This document shows positions 11,188 through 23,620 of a DNA stretch of 64,000 nucleotides, piece after piece (positions within the stretch are counted from its first letter, which is position 1; each line of letters opens with the position of its first letter). Source of the DNA: Sarcophilus harrisii. Lineage: Eukaryota > Chordata > Mammalia > Dasyuromorphia > Dasyuridae. Where the stretch lies: assembly GCF_902635505.1 (NCBI RefSeq), contig NC_045432.1, forward strand, positions 77,179,051 through 77,243,050, read 5' to 3'. The position numbers were made by a program, and so were the translations under genes. The notes under the pieces are model-generated. The model was not told the origin of the DNA. It made no database searches and saw nothing but the letters and a program-made list of their open reading frames with translations.

Positions 11188-11200
11188 CACACACACATAC
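11140..11200 (+). repeat. (TG)n running into (AC)n
   Basis: gtgtgtgtgtgtgtgtata then cacacacacatacac: an alternating purine-pyrimidine tract that is itself partly palindromic around tata. Confidence 0.9.
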
Positions 11201-11201
11201 A

Positions 11202-11261
11202 CTTTTAAGAGTGTATATTAATATATATATATATATATATATTAATATACACTCTTAAAAG
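11202..11261. repeat. Perfect 60-nt palindrome
   Basis: The left arm cttttaagagtgtatattaa then (at)n pairs base for base with the right arm ...ttaatatacactcttaaaag. I checked the outer 19 pairs on each side one by one; the centre is alternating AT. Confidence 0.9.
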
Positions 11262-11480
11262 AAGAAAGGGAAGGAGGGGAAAAGGAGTACACCAGAAGGA
11301 AAGGAAGAAGATACAATATCCCAGAAGGCAAAAGATTATACATTTACAACCAAAATTAAGTTGCCCAGCAAAACAGTATAATCTTAAAGTGAAAAGTAGA
11401 ATTTTAATGAAATAGAGGACTTCTCAACATTCCTGATGAAGACTGAAAGCTGTGCAGAAACTTCAAAATGCGACACAAGT

Positions 11481-11630
11481 GGGGCAGCTCGGTGGCCCAG
11501 TGGATAGAGCAGCGGCCCTGGGGTCAGGAGGACCTGAGTTGAAATCTGGCCTCAGACACTTAACAGCTCCCAGATGTGTGACCCTGGGCAAGTCACTGAA
11601 CCCCAATTGCCTTGCCAAAAAAAGAAAGAA
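11481..11630 (+). mobile_element. tRNA-derived marsupial SINE (MAR/WSINE type)
   Basis: ggggcagctcggtggcccag, tggatagagcagcggccctg, tcaggaggacctgagttgaa, tgtgtgaccctgggcaagtc and an A-rich tail. The box-A/box-B tRNA promoter motifs are recognisable. Confidence 0.85.
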
Positions 11631-12784
11631 AGGAAAAAGAAATAGAAACACAAAAAGCAAAAGGAACATACATGTGCGTGCGCACACACACACAGAGATA
11701 AATATAAATGGTATTTCCATGCAAGAATTTCTTTCCAGCATTTCCCCCCAAATGAATGGTTTTCAGAAGCCTGAATTTCAAGAAAAAGCAGTCTAAACAT
11801 TTGAAAAAGTATAAAAGGTGAATAATCAACATAGAGATGGTATTGATTTGAAGGGATCCACTGACATGAAGTTGAAAGCAAAAGAAGGAAACGCTGACAT
11901 GCGGAGTCAAAGGTTAATGTTGACATTTCCTGGAACCAGGACATAAGCACATAGGAGAGAAGCAGCCATGCTCTAATCAATATTGCTTTTAGCCGTTTCT
12001 ATGTTATAAGTGTGCATTCGTAGCCCTGCATGCTAATCATGAGTCATTTTTGCCAAAAATATCAGCAAGTTTATATACAAAGCAGACATCACACAAATCC
12101 CATGAGCGACGTTCCAAAAAATAAGTTTGGGTTGCACTGTAAGTCTTTAAATTGGTGATTTCAACATGTGATTCTGTGTCGTGCTTTTAGCTCGACTACA
12201 TTTGAATTTTACATTATTTGAAAACTACCCAATCATGTTCATGGGAGTTTTTTAGTTTGAATACTTACTACAGACTACCCCGCCTATGGAAATGCTATTA
12301 CATTTAGTATTTCCTATTATTAAATAATTTTTAGCTACCCACCATAATGAGTAAAGCATATCAAGACCGTTGGAAGTATTTTACGATAAAGGAAATCAAA
12401 CAGCTCCTTGCCAGATATACTTTAAATCCCTATCAAAAATACACTGTTTCATAATAATAATCAACTATGTATTTATTATTATAATTTTTTTTTACAGAAA
12501 ACCTCTGAAACTTTGAGTTATAAGCCCTTTACAGAAAAGAATACTGGTTGTTATTTTGGTCACACAATATAATTTTAAAACATCTAAATAAAATAGGATG
12601 AAAAACATGAAATAAGATTATTTAAGGAATTCCCAAGAATTCTGATGTCTCATTCTGGAATTCAAAGATTAATAACTGTCAGGAATTTGGAAATGTCAAA
12701 CGGGAATGAGCAAGTACAAGGGTCTAAATAAGGACAAACTATTTACATCCCAAAATGGGGAAGATGATTCATGTGTCCCCTTAG

Positions 12785-13763
12785 AATCTTATGAGCATTA
12801 AGCAAATTAAGACAACTCTAAGATACCACTACACACCTGTCAGATTGGCTAAGATGACAGGAAAAAATAATGATGATTGTTGGAGGGGATGCGGGAAAAC
12901 TGGGACATTGATGCATTGTTGGTGGAGCTGTGAACGAATCCGACCATTCTGGAGAGTAGTTTGGAACGATGCTCAAAAAGTTATCAAGCTGCGCATACCC
13001 TTTGATCCAGCAGTGTTACTACTGGGCTTATATCCCAAAGAGATTATAAAGAAGGGAAAGGGGCCTGTATGTGCACGAATGTTTGTGGCAGCCCTTTTTG
13101 TAGTGGCTAGAAACTGGAAACTGAATGGATGTCCATCAGTTGGAGAATGGCTGAAGAAATTGTGGTATATGAAAATTATGGAATATTACTGTTCTGTAAG
13201 AAATGACCAACAGGAGGATTTCAGAGAGGCCTGGAGAGACTCACACGAACTGATGCTGAGTGAAATGAGCAGGACCAGGAGATCATTATACACTTCAACA
13301 ACAATACTATATGATGATCAATTCTGATGAACATGGCCATCCTCAGCAATGAGATCAACCAAATCATTTCCAATGGAGCAGTAATGAACTCAACCAGCTA
13401 CACCCAGAGAAAGAACTCTGGGAGATGACTAAGAACCATTACATTGAATTCCCAATCCCCATATTTTTGCCCACCTGCATTTTGGATTTCCTTCACAAGC
13501 TAATTGTACAATATTTCAGAGTCCGATTCGTTTTGTACAGCAAAATAATGTTTTGGTCATGTATAGTTATTGGGTATCTAATTTATATTTTAATATATTT
13601 AACACCTACTGGTCATCCTGCCATCTGGGGGAGGGGGTGGGGGGTAAGAGGGGAACAATTGGAACAAGAGGTTTGGCAATTGTTAATGCTGTAAAGTTAC
13701 TCATACATATAACCTGTAAATAAAAGGCCATTAAATTTAAAAAAAAATCTTATGAGCATTAAG
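12785..13763 (+). mobile_element. 5'-truncated L1 with 18-bp target-site duplication
   Basis: The direct repeat aatcttatgagcattaag at 12785-12802 and 13746-13763 brackets the element. Inside, 12791-13327 is open for 178 codons and matches the L1 ORF2 C-terminus: HYTPVRLAKM, then the Cys-rich CWRGCGKTGTLMHCWWSC, IPFDPAVLLLGLYPKE, and CPSVGEWLKKLWYMKIMEYY. A 3' UTR with the G-rich gggggagggggtggggggta and tgtaaataaaaggc plus poly(A) follows. The open frame and clean duplication suggest a fairly recent insertion into an older LINE. Confidence 0.92.
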
Positions 13764-13885
13764 AGTCATAGAGGGAGGGTCTGAAAACATATATATGTAT
13801 ATGCATACATATATATATACATATGTAGATACATGCAGACAGCAATGTGATATAGTTTATATATATATATGTATAGATATGTACC

Positions 13886-13931
<46 letters not shown>

Positions 13932-14589
13932 AGAGAGAGAGACACTCAAAAGAAGAAAGGGAAGGAGGGGAAAAGGAATACACAGGAAGGAAAGGAAGAA
14001 GACAGGGAACAATTATTTCCCATCATTTGGATGCTCACAGATATTGAGTAGGAGTGGGAAGAGTGCAGGACACTGAATTGGTAAATCAAAGCAGGAACTG
14101 TTTTAATTAAAAATATAGATTACATGCTAGTGGGCTATATACTAAGAAAGAGAGGAAAATCAAGCTAAATGAATTCATAACAATTAAAATCATTATTAAA
14201 TTATTACATTTTGATTACATTTAATCATCATTAAATCATTACATGATTAAAGATCACGATCAGAAACTATTTTACCCAGTTTATGTGTCCAAAAAAAGTT
14301 GGTAACTTTGAGGAAATGTATGAATACTTACAAAAATATAAAACCTCCAGCTTAACAGAACAAAAATTAAATTATTGAAATTACCCAATAAGAGTTGAAG
14401 AGGAATCGAACAAGTGATAAGTGAAGCCCCAAAGAAAACTCTGGGACTATATGGATTATAAACCAATTTTACTCAACACTCAAAGAACAATTAACTCTTT
14501 GTGAAAGTAAGAAATGAAAGGCTCCTCTAGCTCTTTTTAGTATATAAATATGGTCTTAATGTCTAAACCAGAAAGAGAAAGCCGAGAAA

Positions 14590-15070
14590 GAAAACTATAA
14601 ACCAGGACTTCTTATGTATATAATGAATTTCCATTTTTTGACATGATAGTATTTTGCTTTTCCAGTTCCATGTAAAGATAGTTTGTAACATTCATTTTGT
14701 AAGATGTTGCATTTCAAATTGTTTCTCTTGTTCTCCAAGAGAGACAGCAATCTGATATAATTTATATACATATATATATATATACGATCATTTTTAACAT
14801 ATTTCCATATTAGCCATGTTGTGAAAGAAAAAATCAGAACAAAAGGGAAAAACCACGAGACAAAACAAACAAAGGTGAAAATAATATGCTTCAATTCCCA
14901 TTCAGTCTCCATAGCTCTCTCTCTGGATGTGGATGGCATTTTCCATTAGAACTGTCTTGGATCACTGTATTGCTGAGAAGGAAAAGCTCAGTCTGTCAGC
15001 GTTGATCAATATACAACCTTGCTGTTACTGTGTACAATGTTCTCCTGGAGACCCAAGCGTTCTTAACCTG
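14590..15070 (-). mobile_element. Antisense L1 3' UTR fragment
   Basis: aattcccattcagtctccat, tctctctggatgtggatggc and gcgttgatcaatatacaacc match the reverse complement of an L1 3' region also present at 22390-22730 and 53085-53560. Confidence 0.55.
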
Positions 15071-15892
15071 AGTCTCTGAGTTTCTGCTTTTTACGGTTGT
15101 TTTAAGAGCTTGATAATTGTATTTCCATACCATTGGTTTCCTTTGTAATCCTGTTACTTTATTTTACACATTCTAAAACATTGTTCTGAAAAAGGATTCG
15201 GAGTTTTCACCAGATTGCCAAAGGGATCCGTGGCTCAAAAAGTTAAGGATCTCTTCCGTAGACCAATATCTTTAATGAATATTAACACGAGATATTAAAT
15301 AGAATATTAATAAATAAGCTAAAACGACATATGAAAAAGATTAGGTAGTAAGACCAGATAGGATTTATATCAAGATTGCACAGATGGTTTAACTAAAAAC
15401 ATAATAGACTGAACTAATAACAGAAATGATGAAAACCACATGAATATATCAGTGGATGTTCAAAAAACTTTTCACAAAATCCAAAATGCTACTCCATTAA
15501 AACACTAGAAAGCGAAGGAATAAATGGACAGTTCTTATTATGGTAAGTAGTATCTATATAAAACACAGAACCACTATTCTGCATAATGGAAAAAGGTCAG
15601 AGGCCATTTCAACAAGATTGCATGTCCATTATCCCAATTATTATTTGATAGAGTTGTAGCAATGGTATATAGCTATGGTAACACAGCGAGAAAGAGAAAT
15701 AGAGGGAATAAGTATGGGAAAAGAAGAAATTATCACTTTTTTTCAGAGGATGTGATGGTCTGTCTAAAGAGCCTTAAAGAGTTCATTAAAATTGGAAAGA
15801 ACTAATAATTCAGCAACATTTCCAGATGTTTTCATGGTAAGCTAAGATCCATGGGCTCGGGAAGAGTTGGACACAATTGCATGACTGAACAA

Positions 15893-15925
15893 CAACAGCA
15901 ACACACACACACGCACACACACACA
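15893..15925 (+). repeat. RTE/BovB-like tail with (CA)n
   Basis: Just upstream, gaagagttggacacaattgc-atgactgaacaacaac is the typical RTE-derived SINE tail, followed by a CA microsatellite. Confidence 0.5.
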
Positions 15926-16559
15926 GCATAAGAAATTAGAGCGAGGAAGAAAAATTATTCGACAGAGGGCGAGTTCATGACCAAAGAATAGAATCACAAA
16001 AGATAAAATGAACATTTAAATTGCATAGATTTAAAAGATTTTGCACAAGCAAAAGCAATGTACTAAAATTCAAAGAGAAATGGGTAACTGGAGAAAAATC
16101 TTTGTGGTGGGTTTCTCGGACAAAAGGCAGGTCTAAGACATGTAAAGAATCGTTTCCTATTTATAATAAGAAGTCATTCTCCGAGAACTTGATACGAAGG
16201 ATAGAAACTATATCTCTCTCAAAGGAAAGAAGTCCAAGCTATCGATGATCATATAAAAAAGTTCCAAATCCCTAATAATCAAAGAAATTCATCTTAAGGC
16301 AATTCTGAGGTTTTACCGCGGACCTATCACTTTGGCAAATAGGACCCAAAAAAGGAAAATTACAATTTTTGAAGCACTGAGGGAAAATAGGTACATTAAC
16401 TGTGGGTGAAACTGACTGGGACAACCATTCGGGGAAAGAATATCTGTAAATTGGGCATATTCCTTAACCCCATAATACCACATCTGACCTAAACCTCAAA
16501 GAAATCAAAGAAAGAAGAAAGGGATAGATTTGTAGATAGATGATATGGAGCTAGATGGA

Positions 16560-17420
16560 GCTTCGTTAACTAAGTGCCAGTCACTATCCTAAAAGATGGG
16601 AATACAAATATAAACAGACAAGACAGTCCTGCCCTAGAGGAACTTATATTCTAATGGGAGAAAACAATACATATGAGGAGTTAAAAACAAAGGTGAAAGA
16701 AGAAGGAGATCCAGAGTTTAAGTTCTGACACTTAGTGTTTTTTGGGGTTTTGGTTTTTTTTTTTTTTTTTTTTTTTTTGCCTTTTTTTGCTGAGGCAATT
16801 GGGGTTAAGTGACTTGCCCAGGGTCACACAGCTAGGAAGTGTTAAGTGTCTGAGGTCGGATTTGAACTCAGGTCCTCCTGACTTCAGGGCTGGTGCTCTA
16901 CCCATTGTGCCATCTAGCTGCCCCCACTAAATGCTTTTCTTAAAAAAAAAAAAGTGATCTCTGTTTGCAAGGAGTTCACAATCTCAGGGAGAAACAACCT
17001 GTTTCAAATGTACAAATGAGATATACACACAGAAAGAACTGGAAGTAGTCTCACAGGGAGGGCTTTGGGATAGGGAAAAATGTTCTCAAAGAAGCTGAGA
17101 CTTGAAGGAAGCCAGGAGGAGGATGAGAAGGGAGTGGGTTCCAGGCATAGTGGACAAGCCAGCAAATGTCATGTGTGTCAGGTCTAACAATGAGCCCAGT
17201 GTCACGGATCTCAGGGTCCGTGGAAGCAAGTAAAGATGTAGGATGAGTGCCTAGGTAGGAGAGGGCCAGGTTAGGGGGGAAGATGTGCCTGGGTCCTTCC
17301 TAAAATGGTGTTTCGGAAGCAAGCCTTTCCCGTTCAGGAGAACAAGGACTCCAGGTGGAGATTTCTCTAGGGTGGGTAGGGACCAGGAGAGGAGAATGAG
17401 TCTAGAAAATAAGATCATAT
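16560..17420 (+). repeat. Old interspersed repeat, class uncertain, split by a SINE
   Basis: aagtgccagtcactatccta, tgccctagaggaacttatat and ggagggctttgggatagg resemble an old mammalian dispersed repeat; similar text recurs at 21655-22360, 31420-31740 and 60000-60980. Confidence 0.45.
16752..16926 (-). mobile_element. MAR/WSINE-type SINE, reverse orientation
   Basis: Poly(T), then tgctgaggcaattggggtta, gacttgcccagggtcacaca, gaactcaggtcctcctgact and tgtgccatctagctgcccc. Confidence 0.9.
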
Positions 17421-17519
17421 ATGAGTGAAGTAAAAAATGGTTACATCTTTCCTAAAATGGTCATCCTAGGTGGGGGGATCATCCATCAGGAGAGCAGGCC
17501 TCAGGGCCCATATGTCCAA

Positions 17520-18220
17520 AAATATTTATAGTAACTCTTTACATAAATACAGACCAAAGTAACTGGAGAAATCTGGCTTATCGGTGGACTGAGTCAAGAA
17601 AATAATAATGACACTATTACTTAAATCAATTTTCTTATTCATAGCAATCAAACCACCAAAGGGCTGCTTTCTAGAACTGTGAAAAATAATCATGTATAGA
17701 AATAGTAACAGATCCTTTGTATGAACGTGGCAAATGATGATGTAGAAACAATAACGCATAGAGACAATTTCAGAAAAACCTGAGAAGATTTTCTGAACTG
17801 ATGCAAAGTGAAGCAAGCAGAAGAATTTTATTTTAATGTAAAGAAAAACCATTTTGAAAGACTTAAAGAACTCTAATCAATGCAAGAACCAATCATAACT
17901 CGAGAAGACCAATGACAAGGTCTGGTACCCACCTCTTGACAATGACGTAAGGGACTCAGAGTACAGAATGAGACGGACATTTCCAGACACCTCCAGAGAG
18001 AAGATTTGTCTTCTGTGACTCCGATGACTTTCTACAAAGGTTCTCTATTCTTTTTTGGGGGAAGAATTGGTGGGGAGTGGGGAGAATCAGAGAGACCCCA
18101 AAATAGAAAGGAGAATCATTGAAATATTTGTGTTTGTTTTTTAAAATGCAGTGAAGGGAACAGAAGAAAGACCAGAAGAAATCACAGACGAACTTGTCAA
18201 TAAAAAGCTATAATAATAAT
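17520..18220 (+). mobile_element. Old L1 3' end
   Basis: gaactgatgcaaagtgaagc-aagcagaagaa and gaacttgtcaataaaaagct are motifs of an older marsupial L1 3' end. Heavily diverged. Confidence 0.5.
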
Positions 18221-19900
18221 AAAAAAGAAATCAGACAAACAAGGATAGTTTTAAGAGTAACAAGGCAAATTCGCTCTATAATTTAAAAGCAAAGCAAGCT
18301 GTACATAGTAGAGAGTCACGGTCTCGTGCGCAGCTCTCTTTCTGTTCTACAGTGTATATGGAAGGGTTCGTTTTGTTTGATGTTGTTAAATTCAGAATTT
18401 CAAAATTGACTTTAATGGAGGGAAAAGAACACGGCTAGAGAATTGACTGTGAAAATTCAGAATATAGAGTGAACTACTGCCATGGACAGCAGAGCACAAG
18501 TGATCATCATGTTCCATTCATCTATGAAAGATGCTTGAAGAAAATACCTATATAGCCTCTTATAGGTTTTGACCTTGGAGGACTCAGTGACCAAAACTAC
18601 TCATATATGGGATGCATTTAAGTGACTTCTGACAATGCACGGAGATATTGTGGGTACCAATAAAGCAATGGACGTCCTGAGTTTGGCGTGTCCGGATTTT
18701 TTATGTGTCAATGGGGAATCAGCTCTAATTGGGACCAGTTCTACTCTTTTCGGGATATTTTTTAAGGTTTTCGGAGTTTAATCGTTTTTACAGGTTACTA
18801 CTGCAGCTTGGCCGAAAGGTCGGAGGGCAGACTGGGAGGGAACAGGGGACAGTATGGTCAGTTTTCCAATTATTGAGGCCAAAAACAGTATTAAAAGTGA
18901 ATTGATAATACATGTCTCACACGGCTGCTTCTCTACAGCAAGAGAAAGAAGAAATGAGCCACAGACAGAAGCACTGGCCAGTTCCTGGGCCACTGACCGG
19001 CTCACAATTCCACCTAAGTAGGAAGAGAGAAGGAAGGAGACCTGGAGTTAAGAAAGTCAGGACTGACAACCTTGTGGCCTTTAGTCTCTTGGAGAAGAGT
19101 GGTGAGGGAAGAAGAGCCTGGGGGCTCAGTCTGCAGAGAACCCCCAAGCTCTGCGTCTCCCTCCTCGCAGCCCCCGGCAGGGCAAGGATGCCCGCTGCCT
19201 GGTTCCAGGATGCCGCAGCCCCCGTCACACTTGAGACCCAAGTACAGCGCCTCTCTAGCTGAATGCTTCAACCATCCATGTAGGAAGGTAAAGTCGAGTG
19301 TTGACAGTGAACTTTCTATGGATATTTCCAGCCCTTCAATCACTGACGTGGACCCTGAGATATTGGCTTTGGGGATTCCCCAGGACCAGAGGAATGGCAG
19401 GAGAGGCTGAGGAGGAAGCAGGAGGGCAGATGAAGTCTCATCACATGAATGGGATGTGGGATGCACACAGTCGGCTCACTTAATTAGAGGCCTTTCCAGG
19501 AAAAGTCTTTCTAGTCTGTCTTTGACACATGACCTCAGAGAACTTGCTGGGAAAGAGCTTCATCAAAGGGTCCAATAGCTATAGAATGACCATCGGTGGT
19601 TCCAAAGAAAAGAAAGATATTGTGTGTAGAGCACCAGACTTTAAACAAACAAATGAACAAAAAGCAGACCAAGGCACTGAGTCAAGAGTTCAAGGTGCCT
19701 TGGATCACCAATTTGAAACTAGTAGTTTTTTACATTGAATTTGGGCAGTGGTAATTTCCAAATTCCCACAGTAGAAGAACACAAGACTGTTTTCCTTTGT
19801 CCTGATGGATTTTTTAAACTGGTTTGAACATACACCTCCGGGTATCTGAAAACCACCCGCCACCCTCCAAAGACCCATCAAGAAATTATTTGGAGACATC
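18221..19900. other. Intergenic stretch, nothing recognised
   Basis: The composition shifts to moderately GC-rich near 18780-19480. Short open frames exist on both strands but none matches a family I know or the CLZ exons. Confidence 0.3.
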
Positions 19901-21250
19901 ATCTACTGGAAGCATCGGCCTGCCTTGTTGCTATCGGGAAGAACCAGTGACAGTGTTGGATCAGCTACAGGAATAGGGTCTGAAACTTTCCATTGAAAAG
20001 TGCATATGTCAAGTATGAGGGTCACATTGTGTTACAATGGTGTGAGAACTGGTGCAGAGAAGAAAGAAGCCCTCCTGACTCGGCCATGGGGGGAAAACCC
20101 AAAGAAATAAACAAAAAAAACCTCTTTAAGCTCTCCTTGAGAAATTTGCTCCAATTTGGTGGTTATTTTCAAACCAATTGCTGAATAGTTAAGCTGAAAA
20201 GTAAGAAACGGAAAGTGTTTTGAAATCAACAGAGCCCTTTGAGGACTGTTGTACAAACACACATGTGCCCACCCAAGCGAGCCTTTCGTGCCGCACATGG
20301 ATACCAGCTTGGAGGCCTTAGGAACAGTCCAGCGAGAGATCAATGGCCACATGAAACTAGTTGCATTTGCCAACAGAGGGGTGAGCAACAGCGAGACTCA
20401 TGTAGAAGCTGGAATTACTGGCTTTGAAGTGTGCTGTTATCGAGAAGCCCAATTAGGGAGCAAAGTAACAAGTGCAGACTGACGGCGGCAGTCCTCTGAC
20501 ATATTCTGACCAGTGTCGAATTGGGTGTTATTTGGGCCCAACTTACCTAACTGTGAATTCAGCCTTTACTACCTACTAGAAAAGACTAATGGAGATGGAG
20601 ATGCTCCGCCTAGAAAAGCACGTGATAACAAAGCTCTGATATCAGCAAAAAGAAGAGTGAAAACCATAGGTAACAACCAAAAGATTGGACTGCAAACAGA
20701 GTGTGGTGTACCTGAAACAGTCACCAGCGTGGTAGCAGTGTTTGGGAGACTTGCTTCATCAGGTCAACGTTCTTCACCTCGGTTGTCTGTGGATCATCAG
20801 AAAAAAGGAGAGATGACAAACGAAGAACTGTGTGAACCGACTCAAGCCAAGAATCAAGGTGGCGATGGCAAAGGACTCAAAGGCTGGTCTCCTAGTGGCA
20901 AAAAATGGAGCCCCGCCATGGAATAGTTGTCCTGGGATTATCACTGATCCCACACATGGCACCAAAAAGCCCCGAATGCTACTGACCATTTACTCTCTGA
21001 ATAGAGAATATTCACCCTCTACATATGAAAGCTTTACCTGAGATCTGGGGACATATGGGGAGAAACAGACTCTACTGGCTCAAGATGGTTGTAGATGTCG
21101 CCAAGGAGATTCATGGCCACTGAGGAGAAAGAGAAGTACCAGTAATTTGGGCTGCGTATTTGGAGATTAGAAATACCGGAAAACTTATCACACTTGTCTC
21201 TGGAAGAAAAGAGCAAGAAACTAAGTCATATATTGGTGGTACCAGACCCT
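19900..21250. other. Unassigned stretch, possible decayed retrocopy or old repeat
   Basis: Several medium open pieces in different + frames (for example 20249-20482 and 20513-20926) look more protein-like than the flanking DNA, but I do not recognise any and frame changes are frequent. No poly(A) or duplication was found. Confidence 0.25.
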
Positions 21251-21430
21251 TTCACCAGGTATACCAAACCAGGAGCCAGAACACTTCTACAATAATCAAC
21301 CTATGGCCTTAAGTGTTTCTCTGCACAGCAGCTCTTTTTGTAGGGGTACAAGCCTGGAAATGAAGGCCTTGCCCACCAGTTGGGGAATGTAGAGAAACTA
21401 AAGCTTCTTTCCCCCGGGGCCATTGGACTA
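21250..21430 (+). mobile_element. L1 ORF2 3' fragment, diverged
   Basis: cagcagctctttttgtaggg and gcccaccagttggggaatg recall the L1 ORF2 C-terminal region seen intact at 12791-13327. Confidence 0.45.
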
Positions 21431-21654
21431 TATTGTCAGGAAATAGTGTTGTTTGAAACCCTCAGGTTCTGAATAAGATGACTAATAACCAATAATGGCC
21501 ACTTCATTGTTGACGAAGTAGATCTACTTTTTGAAGGAACAGACTCGGGATGAAGAATGAGATACGTGTTTTGGTACATGAGAAATCGTTTGGTTGACTA
21601 AACATATTTGTTACGAGGGTTTTGTCCCCTCCCCTCCGTATGTTTTTGGCCAGT

Positions 21655-22360
21655 CGCCAAGCATGTAGTAAGTGCTTCCTATGTGCTAAGTGGTGGGGAT
21701 ACAAAGGAAGACTGAGACGGTCCCTACTCTCAACAAGCTTCCATTTTAAAGCAAAAAACTGTGTATGAGTGAAATACATGAAGTGAATTGGAAGGAATCT
21801 TAGAGGAAAGGCCTTAGTGTTAAGGGGGGTTGGGAAAGGCTTTCTGCAGGTGAGATTTTAGCTGAGATTTTAAGGAAGTTGGGAAACAGAGATGAGGAGT
21901 GAGCTAATTCCAGGCAACAGATAATTTCCAAGCCAGTGGAAATTTCCCCCGTTGGGATGAGGTATCATATGGGAGATGGTACAGAGAGAGAAGTTAAGAA
22001 GGTACAGGACAGTCTTGATGGGCACCCCCGGTAAATCAGCCTGAGCTAGGTGCAGATCCAGTGAGGAAGCCTGAGGAGGAGGACCCAAAGTTTCCCCCAA
22101 ACCTGGAAAGGACAGTATCCAAGAGAAGGTGATCGACTGCATTGAATGGAGCGTTCTGGTCAAGATGGATAAGGATTGAGAAAAGACCATGAGATTTGGC
22201 AATGAAGAAAGATTATTAGTAAGTCTGGAAAGAACAGTTTCAGTTGAATCAAGAAGCAGAGGTCTGAAAGCTTAGAAGAGAGGGAGAGAAGTAGAGGCAC
22301 TGATTGCAGATGACTTTTTCAAGGTTATGAGGGAGAGTAGAGACTGAGGATGATAGCTAG
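21655..22360 (+). repeat. Old interspersed repeat, class uncertain
   Basis: gtaagtgcttcctatgtgct, gggaaaggctttctgcaggt and gtagaggcactgattgcaga; the same text family occurs at 60800-60960. Confidence 0.45.
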
Positions 22361-22384
22361 GTTAACTATGGGGGATCATGGGAA

Positions 22385-22735
22385 GTATGGGGGTAACTTG
22401 TTATTTTCAAAATATATTCAAAGATTGTTTTCAACATCCAGTCTTGCAAAACCTTGTGTTCCAAATTTGTCTCTCTTCCTTCCCCTGTCCCCCTTCCCTA
22501 GACAGGGAGTAATCCAATATATGTTAGAAATGTACAATTCTTCCATGCAGGTTTCCACATTGATCATGATCAAAAAGGGGAAAAAATGAGCAAGTAAACA
22601 ACAACAAAAAGAGTGAAAATGCTCTGTTGTGATCCACACTCAGTTCCCATAATCCTCTGTCTGGATGCAGATGGCTCTCTCCATCACAAGTCTATTGGAA
22701 TTGGTCTGAATCACCTCATTGTTGACTGGGGAGGG
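22385..22735 (-). mobile_element. Antisense L1 3' UTR fragment
   Basis: ttgtgatccacactcagttc, tctgtctggatgcagatggc, ttggtctgaatcacctcatt: same L1 3' region as at 53085-53560. Confidence 0.65.
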
Positions 22736-23620
22736 CTTTTTTTTAAGGATTGGGGAGTCACTGGTGTTTGTAGGCAACAGGGCAGTAGCCAATAGCCAGG
22801 GAGAGCCTGAATATGAATGAGTGAGGAGGACAGAGGGAGCAATCTCCTGGAAAAGATGGGGTGCAATGGGACGAAGGACACAGGTAGGAGGCTTCGCCTT
22901 GGCAAGCGGGAGAATGGCTTTCATGGGAGATGGGGGAGGGGGAAGGACAAGATTGGGGCAGAAGGCATCTGGGTGATGGGAGATGAAGAGGAAGGGAGAA
23001 CAGGGAGTTTTCAGCCAATGGCCTCCATCGATTTCCTGTTCTGTGAAATGGGAAACAAGCTTCTTAGCGGAGAGGATGCTATGGGAGGCCGGGGGAGAAA
23101 TGAAAAGGGTGGGAAACGTTGCTCCAGTGGAATGGGGGATCCTAGAGAAGTGTTGTGTTGCCACAGCCGGGACCCAGTTGAGATCGCATCTCATAAAGTC
23201 AGGGTGGACCCAGTCAGCAAGACTTCCTGATTCTTCTCCAGCTTCATTCTGGAGTATGAGAGTGAGGCAATGAATGGGGGGGGGGGGGAGTGATAGAAAG
23301 CTGGGGCTCAGCAGGGGAAGATTGGGGAAGATTAGGGGATTCAAGAGGAGCCAGTAGTTGAGAAAGGTAAACAGTGTGCTCAATAAAAGGCTGATGACCT
23401 GGGCAAGAACTGGGAGGGTGGTGGACCCGGGGAGGAGGAGGAGGAACAGGGTTGAGGAGCCTGGGAACAGAAACATTTGTGGGCCCCAGCAAGGGCCATG
23501 TTACCATCCCTGTGAGTAACAGGTGGATTATGGGAGAAAGTCACCAGAAATGATCAGATTGAGGAACGAATAGAATTAGAGGTCAGAGTGTTGCTTTGAT
23601 GGAGTATCTGTCTGTCTGTG
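22736..23620. other. Purine-rich intergenic stretch
   Basis: A/G-rich + strand with a G11 run at 23277-23287. No exon recognised; it may belong to an old interspersed repeat. Confidence 0.3.

Larger units (their letters stand above)
9990..12784 (+). mobile_element. Old LINE (L1-type) composite with simple repeats
   Basis: AT-rich, stop-riddled sequence resembling marsupial L1 body (for example gaggacttctcaacattcct, ttaagttgcccagcaaaac). The pieces gggtctaaataaggacaaac at 10106 and 12719, and gaagaaagggaaggaggg at 11262 and 13952, occur twice, which shows two copies or a rearranged copy of one element. No host exon was seen. Confidence 0.5.
13764..16520 (+). mobile_element. Old L1 composite, ORF2-derived, with (AT)n
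   Basis: Resumes the older LINE split by the insertion before it. (TA)n runs lie at 13858-13928. L1 ORF2-like stretches in + sense are seen at 14230-14460, 15260-15800 and 15960-16500, including a degenerate form of the reverse-transcriptase FADD region near 15740. Many stops. Confidence 0.6.

Noticed and set aside
12791-13327. 178-residue open frame with Cys/Trp motifs as a host gene
   Set aside because: It is the C-terminal part of L1 ORF2 inside an insertion with target-site duplications.
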